The notes beneath the pieces are model-generated. The model saw only the letters and a program-made list of their open reading frames with translations, had not been told where the DNA came from and did not search any database. 42,500 nt of DNA from Glandiceps talaboti (Eukaryota > Hemichordata > Enteropneusta > Spengelidae): contig NC_135557.1 of the NCBI RefSeq assembly GCF_964340395.1, forward strand, positions 24,641,563-24,684,062, written 5' to 3'. Position 1 is the first letter of the stretch; each line of letters starts with the position of its first letter. The position numbers and the translations under genes are program-made. Positions 1-12,300 of the stretch are shown here, one piece after another.

Positions 1-1271
1 ATTTCAAGGGTATTATAGGCTTCCGTAGTGAGTCTGCATAACCAGCTTCTTTTTCACAATTGTAGGATGCCTTGTAGGCATCCGTAACACACATCAGAAT
101 GGCACAAGCACCTTCTACACCTTCAGCCATGGCTCTATTTATATTACCTTAGGAATAAGAATACCACATATACAGTGACTTTGGAAAATATAAGAGACGA
201 TCTCAGATTTTTAGTACAATAAAGCGACACCCTTTATCGAACGGTGTTCTATCCCTTCATCGGAGAGGTTGGTTTAGTTTGGAATGTCAATAGGTTTGCC
301 TGTATATACTCGGTGATAATTTAGGGTGGATAATGGATTAGTGGACAGGGTGGGGTTTTGAGGTTAGGATGACTGATGTGTTGTTACAACCAAAAAGCGT
401 CATAATGATCAAATTGTTAGAGTGGCTGATTAGCGGCTTTGAATCACCAAATTGCAGGTTCAAATCTTGTCGCTGCCTCGCACTTCTATGTCTGAATGTC
501 CAGGATCAATATTTGAACCACTATTTGGTTTCAGTTAACCAAGCTGCATGTTTTAGTTGGATAGAGTTCGATATGTGAATAATTGAATCCTACAAATGAG
601 GGAATTGTGAAAGTATAAAGGGTCGGTGTGTCGTTACAGGTACATGTCAGGTTGTACAACGCTTCGAGCACATTGTTGGAATAAGCTATGACATAAAAAT
701 TACAATTTCTGTCTTAGTGAATTTGTAGACTATTCTCGCTACCTGCAATACAATTCTACGCATCACTGTGGAGTCAACTGGAACGAAGTCGCGCGACAAC
801 ATCTGATAACTCAACAGCTATTCATATTTTTCAAGAAAAAGACTTTGCGAACTTTAGGTTATTATTTATGATATGTGTAGATCGTATTTTCCATCCTGAA
901 ATGCTATATCAACTTGACATTAAAAGAAATTATTTCTATTATACTACCTTTCAAATTATCCAAATCAATCCAAATCTTATATCCAAGACTTTCCAGTTCA
1001 TTTTTAATTTTCACCACTTCTCGCTGATGGTCCCAGTTATAGGATATCATAATATGCATCGAACCGTCACCTTTCGCCTCCATCTTGTTACGTCACTGCG
1101 GATGTTTTTCACAAAATCTATCTTCCCCAAAACAGTGATCTGTAAGAAAACGTGACGCCCTTACAGATTAGAGTATTCTTAGTTTGGTAAATAAATATGC
1201 TGTATTTCTTAACTATGGTTATTATAAAAGTGTTATGTTAAAGATCGTAAATCAACTTGGACTTTCTTGCT
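1..1271. other. non-coding stretch, no gene recognised
   Basis: Open frames here are short, have no recognisable domain and show no paired splice sites. Apart from the tRNA-like segment near 421-477, nothing is supported. Confidence 0.5.
421..477 (+). repeat. degenerate tRNA-like / SINE-head segment
   Basis: The segment contains GGTTCAAATC (456-465), close to the polymerase III B box, and GTGGCTGATTAGCGG upstream, loosely like an A box. The T-arm can pair (GCAGG with CTTGT, two G-T wobbles) around the loop TTCAAAT. The expected 5' partner of CGCTGCC is missing, so this is at best a decayed tRNA or tRNA-derived SINE head, not a working tRNA. Confidence 0.27.
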
Positions 1272-1363
1272 CTAGTAATTTATCTGAAATCATTCCAGTA
1301 ATTTATCTCAAATTGCTCCAATGATTTACCTCGAATGACTCCAGTGATTTATGTCAAATCACT
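1272..1363. repeat. 4 x 23-bp minisatellite
   Basis: Four contiguous 23-base units start at 1272, 1295, 1318 and 1341. Each carries a core like CCAGTRATTTATNTCAAAT. They differ at several positions, so the array is old. The period is close to two DNA helical turns. Confidence 0.75.
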
Positions 1364-1428
1364 AATTTAGTTTAATATGACATGTCTACCATACATCGAC
1401 GACCAATCAATTACCAGCTAATTAACTC

Positions 1429-1674
1429 AGACACAAACTAAAACTATCATTGCAACGTAGCTACATTGGCTATCAGTCGACGTTAATTACACCTAGTACC
1501 TTCAGTAGGGCGTCGTTTCTAGATTGGGAGAGAGTTTTTCTAAAGTGGTAGCACACTCAACTTCATTCAGTGCTTACACTATTACAGGGTGATTATATCC
1601 ACATAACCAAGATATTGCTAACACCTACTTGTGTAGTTTATCACATTGAACAACAATAGTTTTAGTTTGTGTCT
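1429..1674. repeat. 19-bp perfect inverted repeat with 208-bp spacer
   Basis: AGACACAAACTAAAACTAT at 1429-1447 is exactly reverse-complemented at 1656-1674, and CAGCT occurs just outside both arms. This could be the remnant of a foldback DNA transposon with diverged inner arms. No clear target-site duplication was found. Confidence 0.6.
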
Positions 1675-1904
1675 AGCTGACAACTCATGACTTTGTTTAC
1701 TATTTCACTGTATTGTTGGGAATCAAAGAGAACATTTCACTATCTTAAATAAGTTTACTTTCAAACCAAAGAAAAACATTTGTACATCCTGGCCTTGTCC
1801 TTCCTAAAAATAGATTCGAAAGTGATTTTTAGCAGTTTGAAAGGTTTCAAACTGGGTTTAATATGTTTAATATCACGACGTCGCAAAATAAGTAGAGAAC
1901 CTCT

Positions 1905-1997
1905 CCCCCACCCCCACCACTACCACCACCACCACCACCACTACCACCACCACCACCACCACCACCACCACCACCACCACCACCACCACCACCACAC
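1905..1997. repeat. (CCA)n microsatellite
   Basis: About 93 bases of nearly pure CCA/CAC. It reads as polyhistidine in one frame, but no gene context supports translation. Confidence 0.9.
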
Positions 1998-2162
1998 ACT
2001 TTCCCTTACCACTGTATTTATCACCACGTCTAGCCGAATTCAGATTAGATATTAATAGCCTTTTATAAGTATTTCATTCGTCTTGTCACGTGACCGTTAA
2101 TTATACATAACGGATTAGTAATTTGACTAATTCCTTCGCTGAAAGTTTATTGTCAATAGTTA

Positions 2163-2259
2163 CTACGGCAACACCACCGACACCACCACCATCGACACCA
2201 CCAACTACGTACAGCGCTAGATTATAACGACAACAACAACAACAACAACAACAACAACT
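2163..2259. repeat. imperfect (ACC)n followed by (CAA)n
   Basis: An interrupted ACC/ACG run (about 2168-2205) is followed by about ten CAA units (2229-2259). This is a second trinucleotide block within 300 bases of the (CCA)n tract. Confidence 0.8.
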
Positions 2260-4058
2260 ATTGACACTAAATGGCACCTAAAAGGGAGTTAAATCGTTAG
2301 CAACATTTTGACTTGCAAAAACGTTATTTGAAAATCAGTGCATTCATTTTCGTACAAGAACGAGGAGACACGTAGACATAGCCAATTCATAAATATAACT
2401 TTCAATTACTTATCAAGGTGGCACAAGCTGACTTTATGTGAAAATATTGACAACAAACTTCGACTTACTATTCTAGCATATTGTTAATATCGATTTATGT
2501 TTTCTATAACGTTAACGTTACAATCTGTGTTTTCAGTTATTCTTAGAACTGTTGATTCATAGTAGGGAGTTATTGTATATTTTGATACGTATAATTATAG
2601 ATCCTTTCATGTACAGATGTAGGGTCTATGGTCTAATGAATTACGTCATCGGATCGGTTGTAATCCTGATACCAGGTCTGAGTTCAGTCAATTACAAGTG
2701 ATGGTTAAGTATACATCAGCAAAATAGAATTCTGTGTGTACCCTTAAATATGCAGAATAAATTACACCCCAAAAATATCATAACTTAGCTTGTTCTCCTT
2801 TTGGTCTAAAACAACACAATTGATACAGATTTGATAACGAAGTCAAATGGTAAATTCAAATGTGTTATAGATATACACACATTGCCGATGGGTTGCTATT
2901 GTTGTTTTGGCTGCATTCACGACATGCATGTGTGTGGGCATTGATACGTGTAACAATTGCACAATAAGGGTATTTCTCAAACTTACGTAATACCCTGTTT
3001 ATAAGCGTTGACCGCAAGCTCAAACTCGTTGTCAAACTTGTATAACCACCTGTACAAGTTTACTTAAAGTTTGGTATTAGAACCAACCTTACATGTACCA
3101 TGTGTACGGTTGTAGTAAGACACGCACCTTGGACATGTTAATTTTATGATATGAACGCTCAAAAAAATCCGGACAGATGCAGAGAAACAAGGCCAAGTCT
3201 GATGGCGTTTCAACAGACAAACTACGTAGTGGAGTGTGTACGAGTACACGTCAATATAATCACTCTTGTTTGTGATATAGAATACAAGTAATGTCCCTAA
3301 AAAAATACAAACAAAATATCGACAGCGAACGAAACAAATCATTATACCACTGTGACAACGACTTAATGCCCTGTCAACTCAACAAGTTGACCCTAATAGC
3401 TCCTTTGCAAGTCACATAACGTGATCTTTTCAAAACAGGATAGCCTCTAGTCGTGCCATATTGTCTGTGAACAATGCACACCACGCGGTGACTCGCTGTA
3501 GTTTCAGTACAATACGATTCTCCAATGTATGAAGTTCACCATGGAAGTATTACCCACGGTGATTTTACTAAGCATACAACCAACTTCTTTGACGTCGAAA
3601 TTCTAACTTTGTTCGTAATGATTGTTATGTGGGCAAGTTTTATAAGTTGTAGGGTGGTATGGCTAGGTTCGTTATAAATAACAACATATTAGTGAAAGCA
3701 GAAACAACGTTGTTAGCTACAGTCTCAAACTTTTAGTGGGCTGAGCTGCAATCCACGACGTAATCATTTCACCTACCTTAATTGTTTTACGAAGAATTCA
3801 CTCGATCCAGTATTACGGATTATCAAGAATGAGGTCTTGATGGAATTGAAAATACAGATATACAACTGTTCTAGATAATCATGTAGAAGTGTAGGCGTAG
3901 GTATGTATGGAAGTGTACATGTAAGGTGGGAACCATGTCAAAATCGAAATGACACTTAAGATGGCGCTGTTGTCATAGTAGCGACCTCGGCAGTTTGCCA
4001 TGTCATGTGTGGGTTGTTGTGGATATTGACGAACCGGAGCGTATTAGGTACAAGATAG
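2260..4058. other. non-coding stretch
   Basis: No exon-like frame with splice sites and no recognised protein. The only structure noted is the weak tRNA-like segment at 2627-2690. Confidence 0.5.
2627..2690 (+). repeat. degenerate tRNA-like segment
   Basis: TATGGTCTAATGAATTACG resembles the D-arm (A box) region of a tRNA. It is followed by a potential anticodon-like stem (ATCGGAT with ATCCTGAT) around a loop containing TTGTA. The T-arm is poor (GAGTTCAGTC) and the acceptor stem does not close. Probably a decayed tRNA-derived repeat. Confidence 0.22.
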
Positions 4059-4266
4059 AACATACGGTGTATGTAAAGTGAGTGTTTAGCTCTCGATGCA
4101 GTGGAATTAGAACATACGGTGTATGTAAAGCGAGTGTTTAACTCTCAATGCAGTGGAATTAGAACATACGGTGTATGTAAAGTGAGTGTTTAGCTCTCAA
4201 TGCAGTGGAATTAGAACATACGGTGTATGTACAGTGAGTGTTTAGCTCTCAATGCAGTGGAATTAG
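4059..4266. repeat. 4 x 52-bp tandem minisatellite
   Basis: Four head-to-tail 52-base units begin AACATACGGTGTATGTA and end CAGTGGAATTAG, at 4059, 4111, 4163 and 4215. Copies differ by only one to three bases, so the amplification is recent. No coding or regulatory role is evident. Confidence 0.92.
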
Positions 4267-4422
4267 AACAGCGATAATATAAAAAATAGTTCATTTAACA
4301 TTCAGCATACTAAGTTTATTGTTGTAAACTATTTTTTTCGTCTGAAAGTCATCAAAGTTTGTTCTCTTCCAAATTAATACACTCTTCTGAGTCTTCAAGC
4401 CCAGTGACTCTGACTTTCGTAC

Positions 4423-4568
4423 TTGATTGATTGATTGATTATCCTGTACTTGTCTGTTGGCTGGCTGGTGAATTGATTGATTGATTGATGATTGATTGAC
4501 TGACTGAGTGACTGACTGAGTGACTGAGTGACTGAGTGACTGAGTGACTGAGTGACTGACTGACTGAC

Positions 4569-4614
<46 letters not shown>

Positions 4615-4654
4615 GTTGGTTGGTTGGTTGGTTGATTGATTGATTGATTGATTG

Positions 4655-4694
<40 letters not shown>
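4423..4694. repeat. compound TGAT/TGAC/TGAG tetranucleotide tract
   Basis: (TGAT)n at 4423-4440, about 30 unique bases, then a long run that switches between TGAT, TGAC, TGAG and TTGG units. On the minus strand it gives Ser-Ile-Asn-Gln repeats in open frames. These are repeat artefacts, not protein. Confidence 0.9.
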
Positions 4695-6048
4695 CGACAA
4701 CCTAAATGCATTTTGGACATAATACTAATACTTCCATTACTAATAATAACAGATTACTAAAACAAAGAATACATTCAGTAAACACTAGGCAGTACAACAA
4801 CATTACAATACGAACAGCTGTTGGATAAAAACTGTGTTTGAAACTATTGGTTTTGGTTTTAGAAGACTTATAACTTGTACCAGTAACATATCAAACAACG
4901 GGTGAGCCGGATGATGACAGACTTGACTTCCTGATAGTGTGGACTGTAAGAAGTGACGCTAATGCATGATGGGAGTTCATTGCCAATGATCTTAGCTGCA
5001 ATCTCCATACCAGACTGTAATGGCCAATGTAAAGATACTCTTAATTACACCCCGATAGAATTTAGTTAAAAATACCAAAACCTTTCAGACGTCGAAGGAA
5101 ATAAAGTCGTTGTTCAGCTTTCTTGGCAATATGATTAACATTGCTTTCTCACTTCAAGTCATTAGAAAAGAGTACCGAGAAATTTGAAAGTGTGAACTAT
5201 TTCAACATCCTTATCAAGAATTGTCAAATTATTCTTTCTAAAGTCTACAGTCATCTATTTTGTCTTCTTGACGATTAGTGTAAATAATTACGACCACATC
5301 AGTCGGCAAGTTAACAATCTGTCGTTATCGTGAAATAATTGTCATTGAGCAGTTGTCACACCATAGTAGTTGTAGGAACAACATACAGTGTGGATTGGAT
5401 GGGTAATATCGTAGTATTGATCAAAGTAATACCGTAAACGTGTACATGAAACACTACACAATATCCTTCCAAACACTTACTACATTGTACATGTGTCTAC
5501 AGTATGGCAACTCTAGATTAACGTGTTGATATCGACTGGGATAATTACCGAGTGGTTTCAATACAGTCTAGTACTTACCATATCAGGTTATCAACATTAT
5601 ACATCAACGTGATTGGATTTTGGACTATCTTTGACAACTAATCAGGTCATGTTATATCGATGTATATTTATACGAACAGGAAACGGTTGAATGTTTTTAT
5701 GTATCTCTGAACTGATTGATTCCACATTGATTCCATAAAAGTTTATTCTCTGCTTTGGATGCACAGCGTAGTATTCTATTCCTACTAATTATCGGAACAA
5801 CAGCTTGAATATACTAGAAATACGCGCTCATGCATATCCACAGCGCCCTCTATTAGCAAATAATGATTACTTCTTCTTTTTCATGACAAACGTCCAGGAA
5901 CTAGCCTTATAGGTTGGGAGCGGACACCCTGGAGAACAAATATCAAACATAAAACCTTCCCTCTAACAAAATACACGGTTACGTTAAAAATGCCATCTGG
6001 ACTATAGGGTTCAGTGCCTTATAATGATAGTTTATGTACAGAAAGTGA
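4695..6048. other. non-coding stretch
   Basis: No convincing exon or repeat seen between the tetranucleotide tract and the 57-bp array. Confidence 0.5.
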
Positions 6049-7453
6049 AATTATAAGCATCACATTAACCAATCATATCACACAGTACTCTTGATGAATA
6101 TTCAAAATTATAAGCATCACATTAACCAATCATATCACACAGTACTCTTGAGGAATATTCAAAGTTATAAGCATCATATTAACCAATCATATCACACAGT
6201 ACTCTTGAGGAATATTCAAAGTTATAAGCATCACATTAACCAATCATATCCCACAGTACTCTTGATGAATATTCAAAATTATAAGCATCACATTAACCAA
6301 TCATATCCCACAGTATCTGTTGATGAATATTCAAAATTATAAGCATCACATTAACCAATCATATCCCACAGTACTCTTGATGAATATTCAAAATTATAAG
6401 CATCACATTAACCAATCATATCCCACAGTACTCTTGATGAATATTCAAAATTATAAGCATCACATTAACCAATCATATCCCACAGTACTCTTGATGAATA
6501 TTCAAAATTATAAGCATCACATTAACCAATCATATCACACAGTACTCCTGATGAATATTCAAAATTATAAGCACCACATTAACCAATCGTAGCCCACATT
6601 ATCTGTTGATGAATATTCAAAATTATAAGCATCACATTAACCAATCATATCACACAGTACTCTTGATGAATATTCAAAGTTATAAGCATCACATTAACCA
6701 ATCATATCACACACTACTCTTGATGAATATTCAAAATTATAAGCATCACATTAACCAATCATATCACACAGTATCTGTTGATGAATATTCAAAATTATAA
6801 ACATCACATTAACCAATCATATCCCACAGTACTCTTGATGAATATTCAAAGTTATAAGCATCACATTAACCAATCATATCACACACTACTCTTGATGAAT
6901 ATTCAAAATTATAAGCATCACATTAACCAATCATATCCCACAGTACTCTTGATGAATATTCAAAATTATAAGCATCACATTAACCAGTCATATCCCACAG
7001 TATCTGTTGATGAATATTCAAAATTATAACCATCACATTAAGTTACGCACATTACATTAAAATTATAAGCATCACATTAACCAATCATATCACACAGTAT
7101 CTGTTGATGAATATTCAAAATTATAAACATCACATTAACCAATCATATCCCACAGTACTCTTGATGAATATTCAAAGTTATAAGCATCACATTAACCAAT
7201 CATATCACACACTACTCTTGATGAATATTCAAAATTATAAGCATCACATTAACCAATCATATCCCACAGTACTCTTGATGAATATTCAAAATTATAAGCA
7301 TCACATTAACCAGTCATATCCCACAGTATCTGTTGATGAATATTCAAAATTATAACCATCACATTAAGTTACGCACATTACATTAACCAATCATATCTCG
7401 TCATGAATACTCAAAATCATAAGCATCGCATTAACCAATCACATTTCACATAG
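6049..7453. repeat. 57-bp satellite-like tandem array, about 24 copies
   Basis: Contiguous units with the pattern AATTATAAGCATCACATTAA, then CCAATCATATCNCACAGTA, then either CTCTTGATG or TCTGTTGATG, then AATATTCAA. The usual period is 57 bases, a multiple of three, so the plus strand stays open for runs of about 80 codons. The TCTGTTGATG variant is one base longer and breaks the frame. There are no unique spacers, so it is not CRISPR. Nearly every unit carries CCAAT. The last unit (7382-7453) is diverged, as expected at an array edge. Confidence 0.95.
6730..7381. repeat. 326-bp higher-order duplication inside the 57-bp array
   Basis: A block of several 57-bp units ending in a unique insert (CATTAAGTTACGCACATTAC) near 7031-7056 occurs again exactly 326 bases downstream, with the same order of variant units. 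This is a recent segmental duplication of a multi-unit block, as in satellite higher-order repeats. Confidence 0.85.
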
Positions 7454-9020
7454 TAAAAGACCTGTACACAAATCAATACCATAAATTAAGCAACTCACTT
7501 TTATTTGAACGAGTGGAAATGAATCAATTTAACTTTTACAAGTATTTACAGTCTCATATCTTGTGAAAATAGTTTCTATTTTAATATTTTTTATATTTTT
7601 TTTACAAATGCTACTAAATATTAAGGACAACAATTATCACCAAATACAATACATTACATTTCACATTGTAGATATTTAATACTGGTCGAAATTTTTATTT
7701 AAACGATGTTTCCTACTCTAAGAGGTACCGACAAACAGAACTAAAGTATTGGTTAAATGGATCTGATAAACTACTTAGATGTTTTTTTTTTTTCAAATGA
7801 CAGTCTGTAAAATGTACTGAATGTGTCTGATGTAAAGTATAGAACCGTAATAAGCATAACATGTCGTCATTTCAAATGCCCAAATTGTTATTATTTGACC
7901 TTTGACACTATGGCCCACCTAAGTCAGTGAACCTGAACAGGAAATTATGTCAATTCTCGCCATGATCTCATATATCTACACACACACAATATTAACATCA
8001 TACGGATACGAAAACAAGCAGAAGCTTTCAAAAATATTCAAGATGGTGGTCGGAAATTACAGTTGTGTTGGAGGACAGTCTATAATCTCCAATTTCAAGT
8101 TGTGACACCTTAAATTGGTAATATATTCAAAGACAGTTAGAGGAATGAGCACCTAGAATCGCTTGGACTTTGAGAATTTATAAATGTGAAGACATAAATG
8201 ATGAAGTTATTAGATTTGCCATATGAAATAATGTCTGAATGATGAAACCAAAATAATTTGAATGACTGGCGACTTTAAATTGTGATAAGACAATGCATTT
8301 GAATAAAATCAAAGCAATTAAACACTTCGATTGCTGTTAGAATTTAGTATCGTCTGTATTTTGGTGTTAAATACAAACCAATTATCTACCATAGAAATAG
8401 TTCTAATATACAAAACTCAATTACTAAACACTACCTGAAAATGATAAAAAACTAACGAAAAGTCTACATTGAGGCAACTAAATAAGAAATGCAACTCCCA
8501 ACGTTTATTGTGGTGTAGTTCAGATTTCAATTGCAGCAGTTACCTTGAATGAGCTACACTGCATTTTGTGGTCCCGAGAAGATTTTGACTTTTTAATTGT
8601 TTTTTATCTTGATAATTGTAATATGTGCAATTTCGTTTTTGAAAATGTGTGTATGTTATTATTTCACTATCATGACGTATCAAATTCACCGCATTTAGCA
8701 GGTTAGACATTTATCTAACATACGACTTATGTGAGAACACATGGTATTAAGATGAAAAAGATTTGCCTTTCATCTCTAGTGTTCAGTAACAATAGAAGTT
8801 ATCTTATGTTGGTTTTCCCCATATTCGATTCATTATCGATAAAGTAAAGAACTTAATTAAACGGGGAACATATATGCCAGGAGTGGAAGTAAAGGAAAGA
8901 AATACAGCACAATTATAAAAACCAAGGTTGTGAAGATTTGTCAATATTCATTGCATTTACATCAGAGATGAAAAATAAAGGGAATTCTAGAAATGGAAAA
9001 AGTGACACGTGTTTAATTAT
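7454..9020. other. AT-rich 3' flank of gene A, no gene seen
   Basis: No exon-like frame. It lies downstream of the gene A stop codon and may hold part of its 3' UTR. AATAAA-type signals on the minus strand occur, for example at 8504-8509. Confidence 0.45.
9012..9017 (-). terminator. candidate poly(A) signal ATTAAA of gene A
   Basis: TTTAAT on the plus strand gives ATTAAA on the minus strand, about 240 bases after the gene A stop. It is the nearest common variant signal, but short signals are frequent in AT-rich DNA. Confidence 0.25.
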
Positions 9021-9060
9021 GCAGCTAGATGTATATCAATAATGAAGAATTGTTTATGCA

Positions 9061-9208
9061 TGACGTCATATGATGTGCAGCTATGACGTCACAGATTTGC
9101 AAATACCGCACATGTGGTGTGACGTCATTAAATAACATGTATATATAGGAATGTAGTCCTAAGATATGTACGTATGTTGTCATGTGTACTAATGACGTCA
9201 TATGACGT
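9061..9208. promoter_or_regulatory. cluster of four perfect CRE palindromes
   Basis: TGACGTCA occurs at 9061-9068, 9084-9091, 9120-9127 and 9193-9200, with a TGACGT half-site at 9203-9208. This is the CREB/ATF binding palindrome. It lies 48-195 bases beyond the gene A stop, so either within its 3' UTR or in a downstream enhancer. Binding is inferred; the motif density is directly visible. Confidence 0.5.
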
Positions 9209-9255
9209 ATAACTTTAGGCAAACCTCAAGGTTCTTACAAGATCAGTATATATGT

Positions 9256-9392
9256 CTATTCAAATTCTTCCAATTCCTTTGGCATGCCAGGTAACAACGA
9301 CAGAACCTTCCTTGGTCTGTTTTGAGCATCTCTCATACGAGCTACGATTCCAGACCAACTTGAAACTCTCCAACCAACAAAGAACTTGGCTC
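9256..9392 (-). CDS. gene A exon 5: C-terminal motif and stop
   Basis: 137 bases: two bases complete Arg386, then 44 codons and TAG at 9258-9256. It holds FFVGWRVSSWSGIVARMRD, the POFUT1-like C-terminal motif, then a basic and proline-containing tail ending KELEEFE. No KDEL-type tail is present. Acceptor TTTTTTAAACAG, AG at 9394-9393. Confidence 0.88.
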
Positions 9393-12300
9393 CTGTTTAA
9401 AAAAAGGAAAAATAAACAAATTTAAGATGGCTGTAGAATAGAAGTTAAATTATGATTTAAACTTGAAATTAATACAGCTAAATCAGAGAGAATATCTAGT
9501 TAATATTATTGACTTATTTCCCCAATGTTATCAATTTTAGAGAGCGACACGGCGTTCAATATTTAGACGAATGCCTGTTCTATTCACAAGTTCAAAGGTC
9601 AAATTTAATACAGAGCACAACCTAAAAACAGCTGAACTTGTACGACTACTTGATTCAAGGTCACGTGCAATTACTTACGGAGGGAGATTTCTTGTTCAAT
9701 CATAGAGAGAATATAAAGATCATCTTTATGGCTGGAGATTTCTGGTGACATTTTATACACATCTCGTAATGAAAATATTTTAGGGATAAGGTTATCAAGT
9801 CGATGTATAAGATCCTGGAAGATACAAAATGTGAGTTCAAAAGATTAAATAAAACATGCATTAAAGGGGAATGCCACTCCAGGAAAGACACTTTCGATTT
9901 CAGACATGAATCATGAGTGCCTATACCATAATACTAAAATAAATGTTATGAATATTCAGTGTGCAGCGAATCATTATTTCTACTGACTCCCATGATGCAA
10001 TAACACATAGGAAAAATACACTACAAAGGCATAAGATCAATTTGATGTTTCTCTGAAAACACATGTAATTGTAGGTGATGTAAAATCATAAAATGATTCT
10101 TAAGAACCCACAGTGGTTGAAAATGACACACAATAAGGGGAAAAGTTATCAGGCAAGATATGTTAATGATCACTTAAATATAGTTAATATATAATGCAAT
10201 TGCAATGATCATTGCATTACTTCAATTTTCCTTTATAACTGCCATGGAATTCATAATAACGTGAATCGCTGCACATATATAATAGATGTATATATGTACA
10301 GTGTATATATACAATGCTCATTAATACACTGTATATGTATATACATATTATACTCGGTGAGTATCAATCTACTAAGACAGTGCTCTATACCGCAATGACA
10401 GAGCGCAATAGTTTTGGTAGTTCTGGAACTCTTTCTTGGTTGTAACTCGGAGTTTCACGCATAGTGCGATCATCAGACAACAAACAGGACAGTGATGTAT
10501 GCATTACATTAAATTTTCCAATACCTGCCATCTGAATGGAGAGTAAACTTAGTCATGATTTATGTAGTGTATTTAATGAGCATTGTTAACAGATACACAG
10601 ATAACTATTCAATTGTAATCATTATTGCACTAATTGACATTGTCGTTTGTTAAACATTCCATCTAAATCACAATAAGAGTAAAATTAGTATTCATCTATG
10701 TACGGTATGTTAATGATCATTGCTATAGAAAGTAGATGTAATTATAAGTCGTGATTATTGAAGAAAAATAAGCATTAACCCTGGTTTGTGAACTCAATAT
10801 ATTTTTCAATGTCCAACGTTGTCAATTCGAAAACTTCTTTATTGTACATACTGCCGAAAATAGCTGCAATAATTGTAGTGCTAGTTTTGACTGTTTTTGT
10901 TTTGTTTCTGGATTTAAATATCTGTATCACATAGTTCAGTGAATTTGTTCTACTTTCATGATGACGACGACGACGACGACGACGATGATGAATAAGTGCA
11001 TAAATCATATTGTAAAATATCTAATGAACTAATCGCAATTACCTGTTCATATGGAGGATAAGCTACATAAATACATTTAAAGTTCATAGATTTGACGAAG
11101 TCTGCAATGGATTTGGCAATTTTAGGAGAGAGGTCAATCAAGGCTTTCACTTCTGCTTGCTCCTTTTCTTTACAGATATTTGGTGCCCAGTTACTTCCTG
11201 CGATGCAACTGAAAAAAAAGGAAAAAAACGTATGAGATGACATCATATGCCGGATACTAATTTTGGAAGTTTTGTGGGTAAGAGAAGCATAATTTACGAA
11301 AGAAAGATGTAATGTAGATGAAACTATTTATAGTCTCGGTTACCCAACCCTTCGCCGCTGGGGGAGACGAGATGAGACGTCTCGTAGGCAGAGCCCCTAG
11401 CGGCTGGGTAACCGAGAGACTAAACTATTTAATTATTCCAAATATGTTCAGACTACTCGTATTGCTTCGTCACTGCGCCACCTAGTGGTCAAAACTGTAA
11501 TAATGTAACTGGTATAGCTGTTTTCCTATTTAACTCACTAGAGTCAATAGGAATGCTGTTATTGTACAGACAATCTATTGTTTTACATTCTTGCTAGTGC
11601 ATTTGTAATTTAACTATTCACATTAAAATATCTGGAGTCATTAACATTCCTGCTATTTGTTTCTTCAATTATTATGTAACAGTCGTTAACTGCTACTAAT
11701 GGAACAGAGGACAAAAACTAACATTTTCCTATATTCGTAAATCTTCAGTTTATGTCTTAGGTGGATTAGATCTATGCACACTTTGGATGAGTGATGTCAG
11801 GCTAGGTCACTGTGAACTCTGTTGTCCTTAAATAATACTTAGAATAACATTTGCATTCTGCGATAAAACTTATAAAGAGTCATTAAAAGAACAGTATTAA
11901 TGGAAGTGTATTTGATCGATGACACAGTATCATTCATAAACGGCAATACATTTAAGGCAATGCCAACCTGTTGATTATTCATTAATGCTTAGACCACCAA
12001 ATTGTGTTGTGGTTTGAGATTTATGTTATGACCAAAAAGGCAGGAATAAAGAATGGAATTTGATCACATTAGTCAGGGTAATTGGAAAGAGTGAGCTTGG
12101 GACATAGACTAGGAGTTCAATCTAGCTCTAAGTAATTACGAACTTCGTTTGTAGTCTACACCATGCCCTTAAAATTCAACAAACTCGGTAACTGGAGTAA
12201 CAGTGGGACTTTGTGGAGCAAATGAGATGTGTGGAGAATTAATGCGAGGTCAAAGCGAAGCAGTGGCCAGTAATATATATAGGTCTTTTGTGCTTGTATT

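Noticed and set aside
2594-2640. Third copy of the CATAGACCC micro-foldback
   Set aside because: ATAGATCCT and AGGGTCTAT pair with one mismatch, but the loop is longer, no flanking duplication exists, and a decayed tRNA-like reading explains the right half.
4395-4720. Ser-Ile-Asn-Gln repeat proteins on the minus strand
   Set aside because: Translation of a TGAT/TGAC tetranucleotide tract.
6091-7355. Repeated 80-90 codon plus-strand frames with a 19-residue period
   Set aside because: They only reflect the 57-bp tandem array (a multiple of three). Copies with one extra base break the frame, and there is no start, splice or gene context.
6049-7453. CRISPR array
   Set aside because: Repeats are contiguous with no unique spacers, and the window is eukaryotic.
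12090-12150. tRNA or SINE with B box GAGTTCAATC
   Set aside because: No A box at the right distance and no pairing acceptor or anticodon arms.
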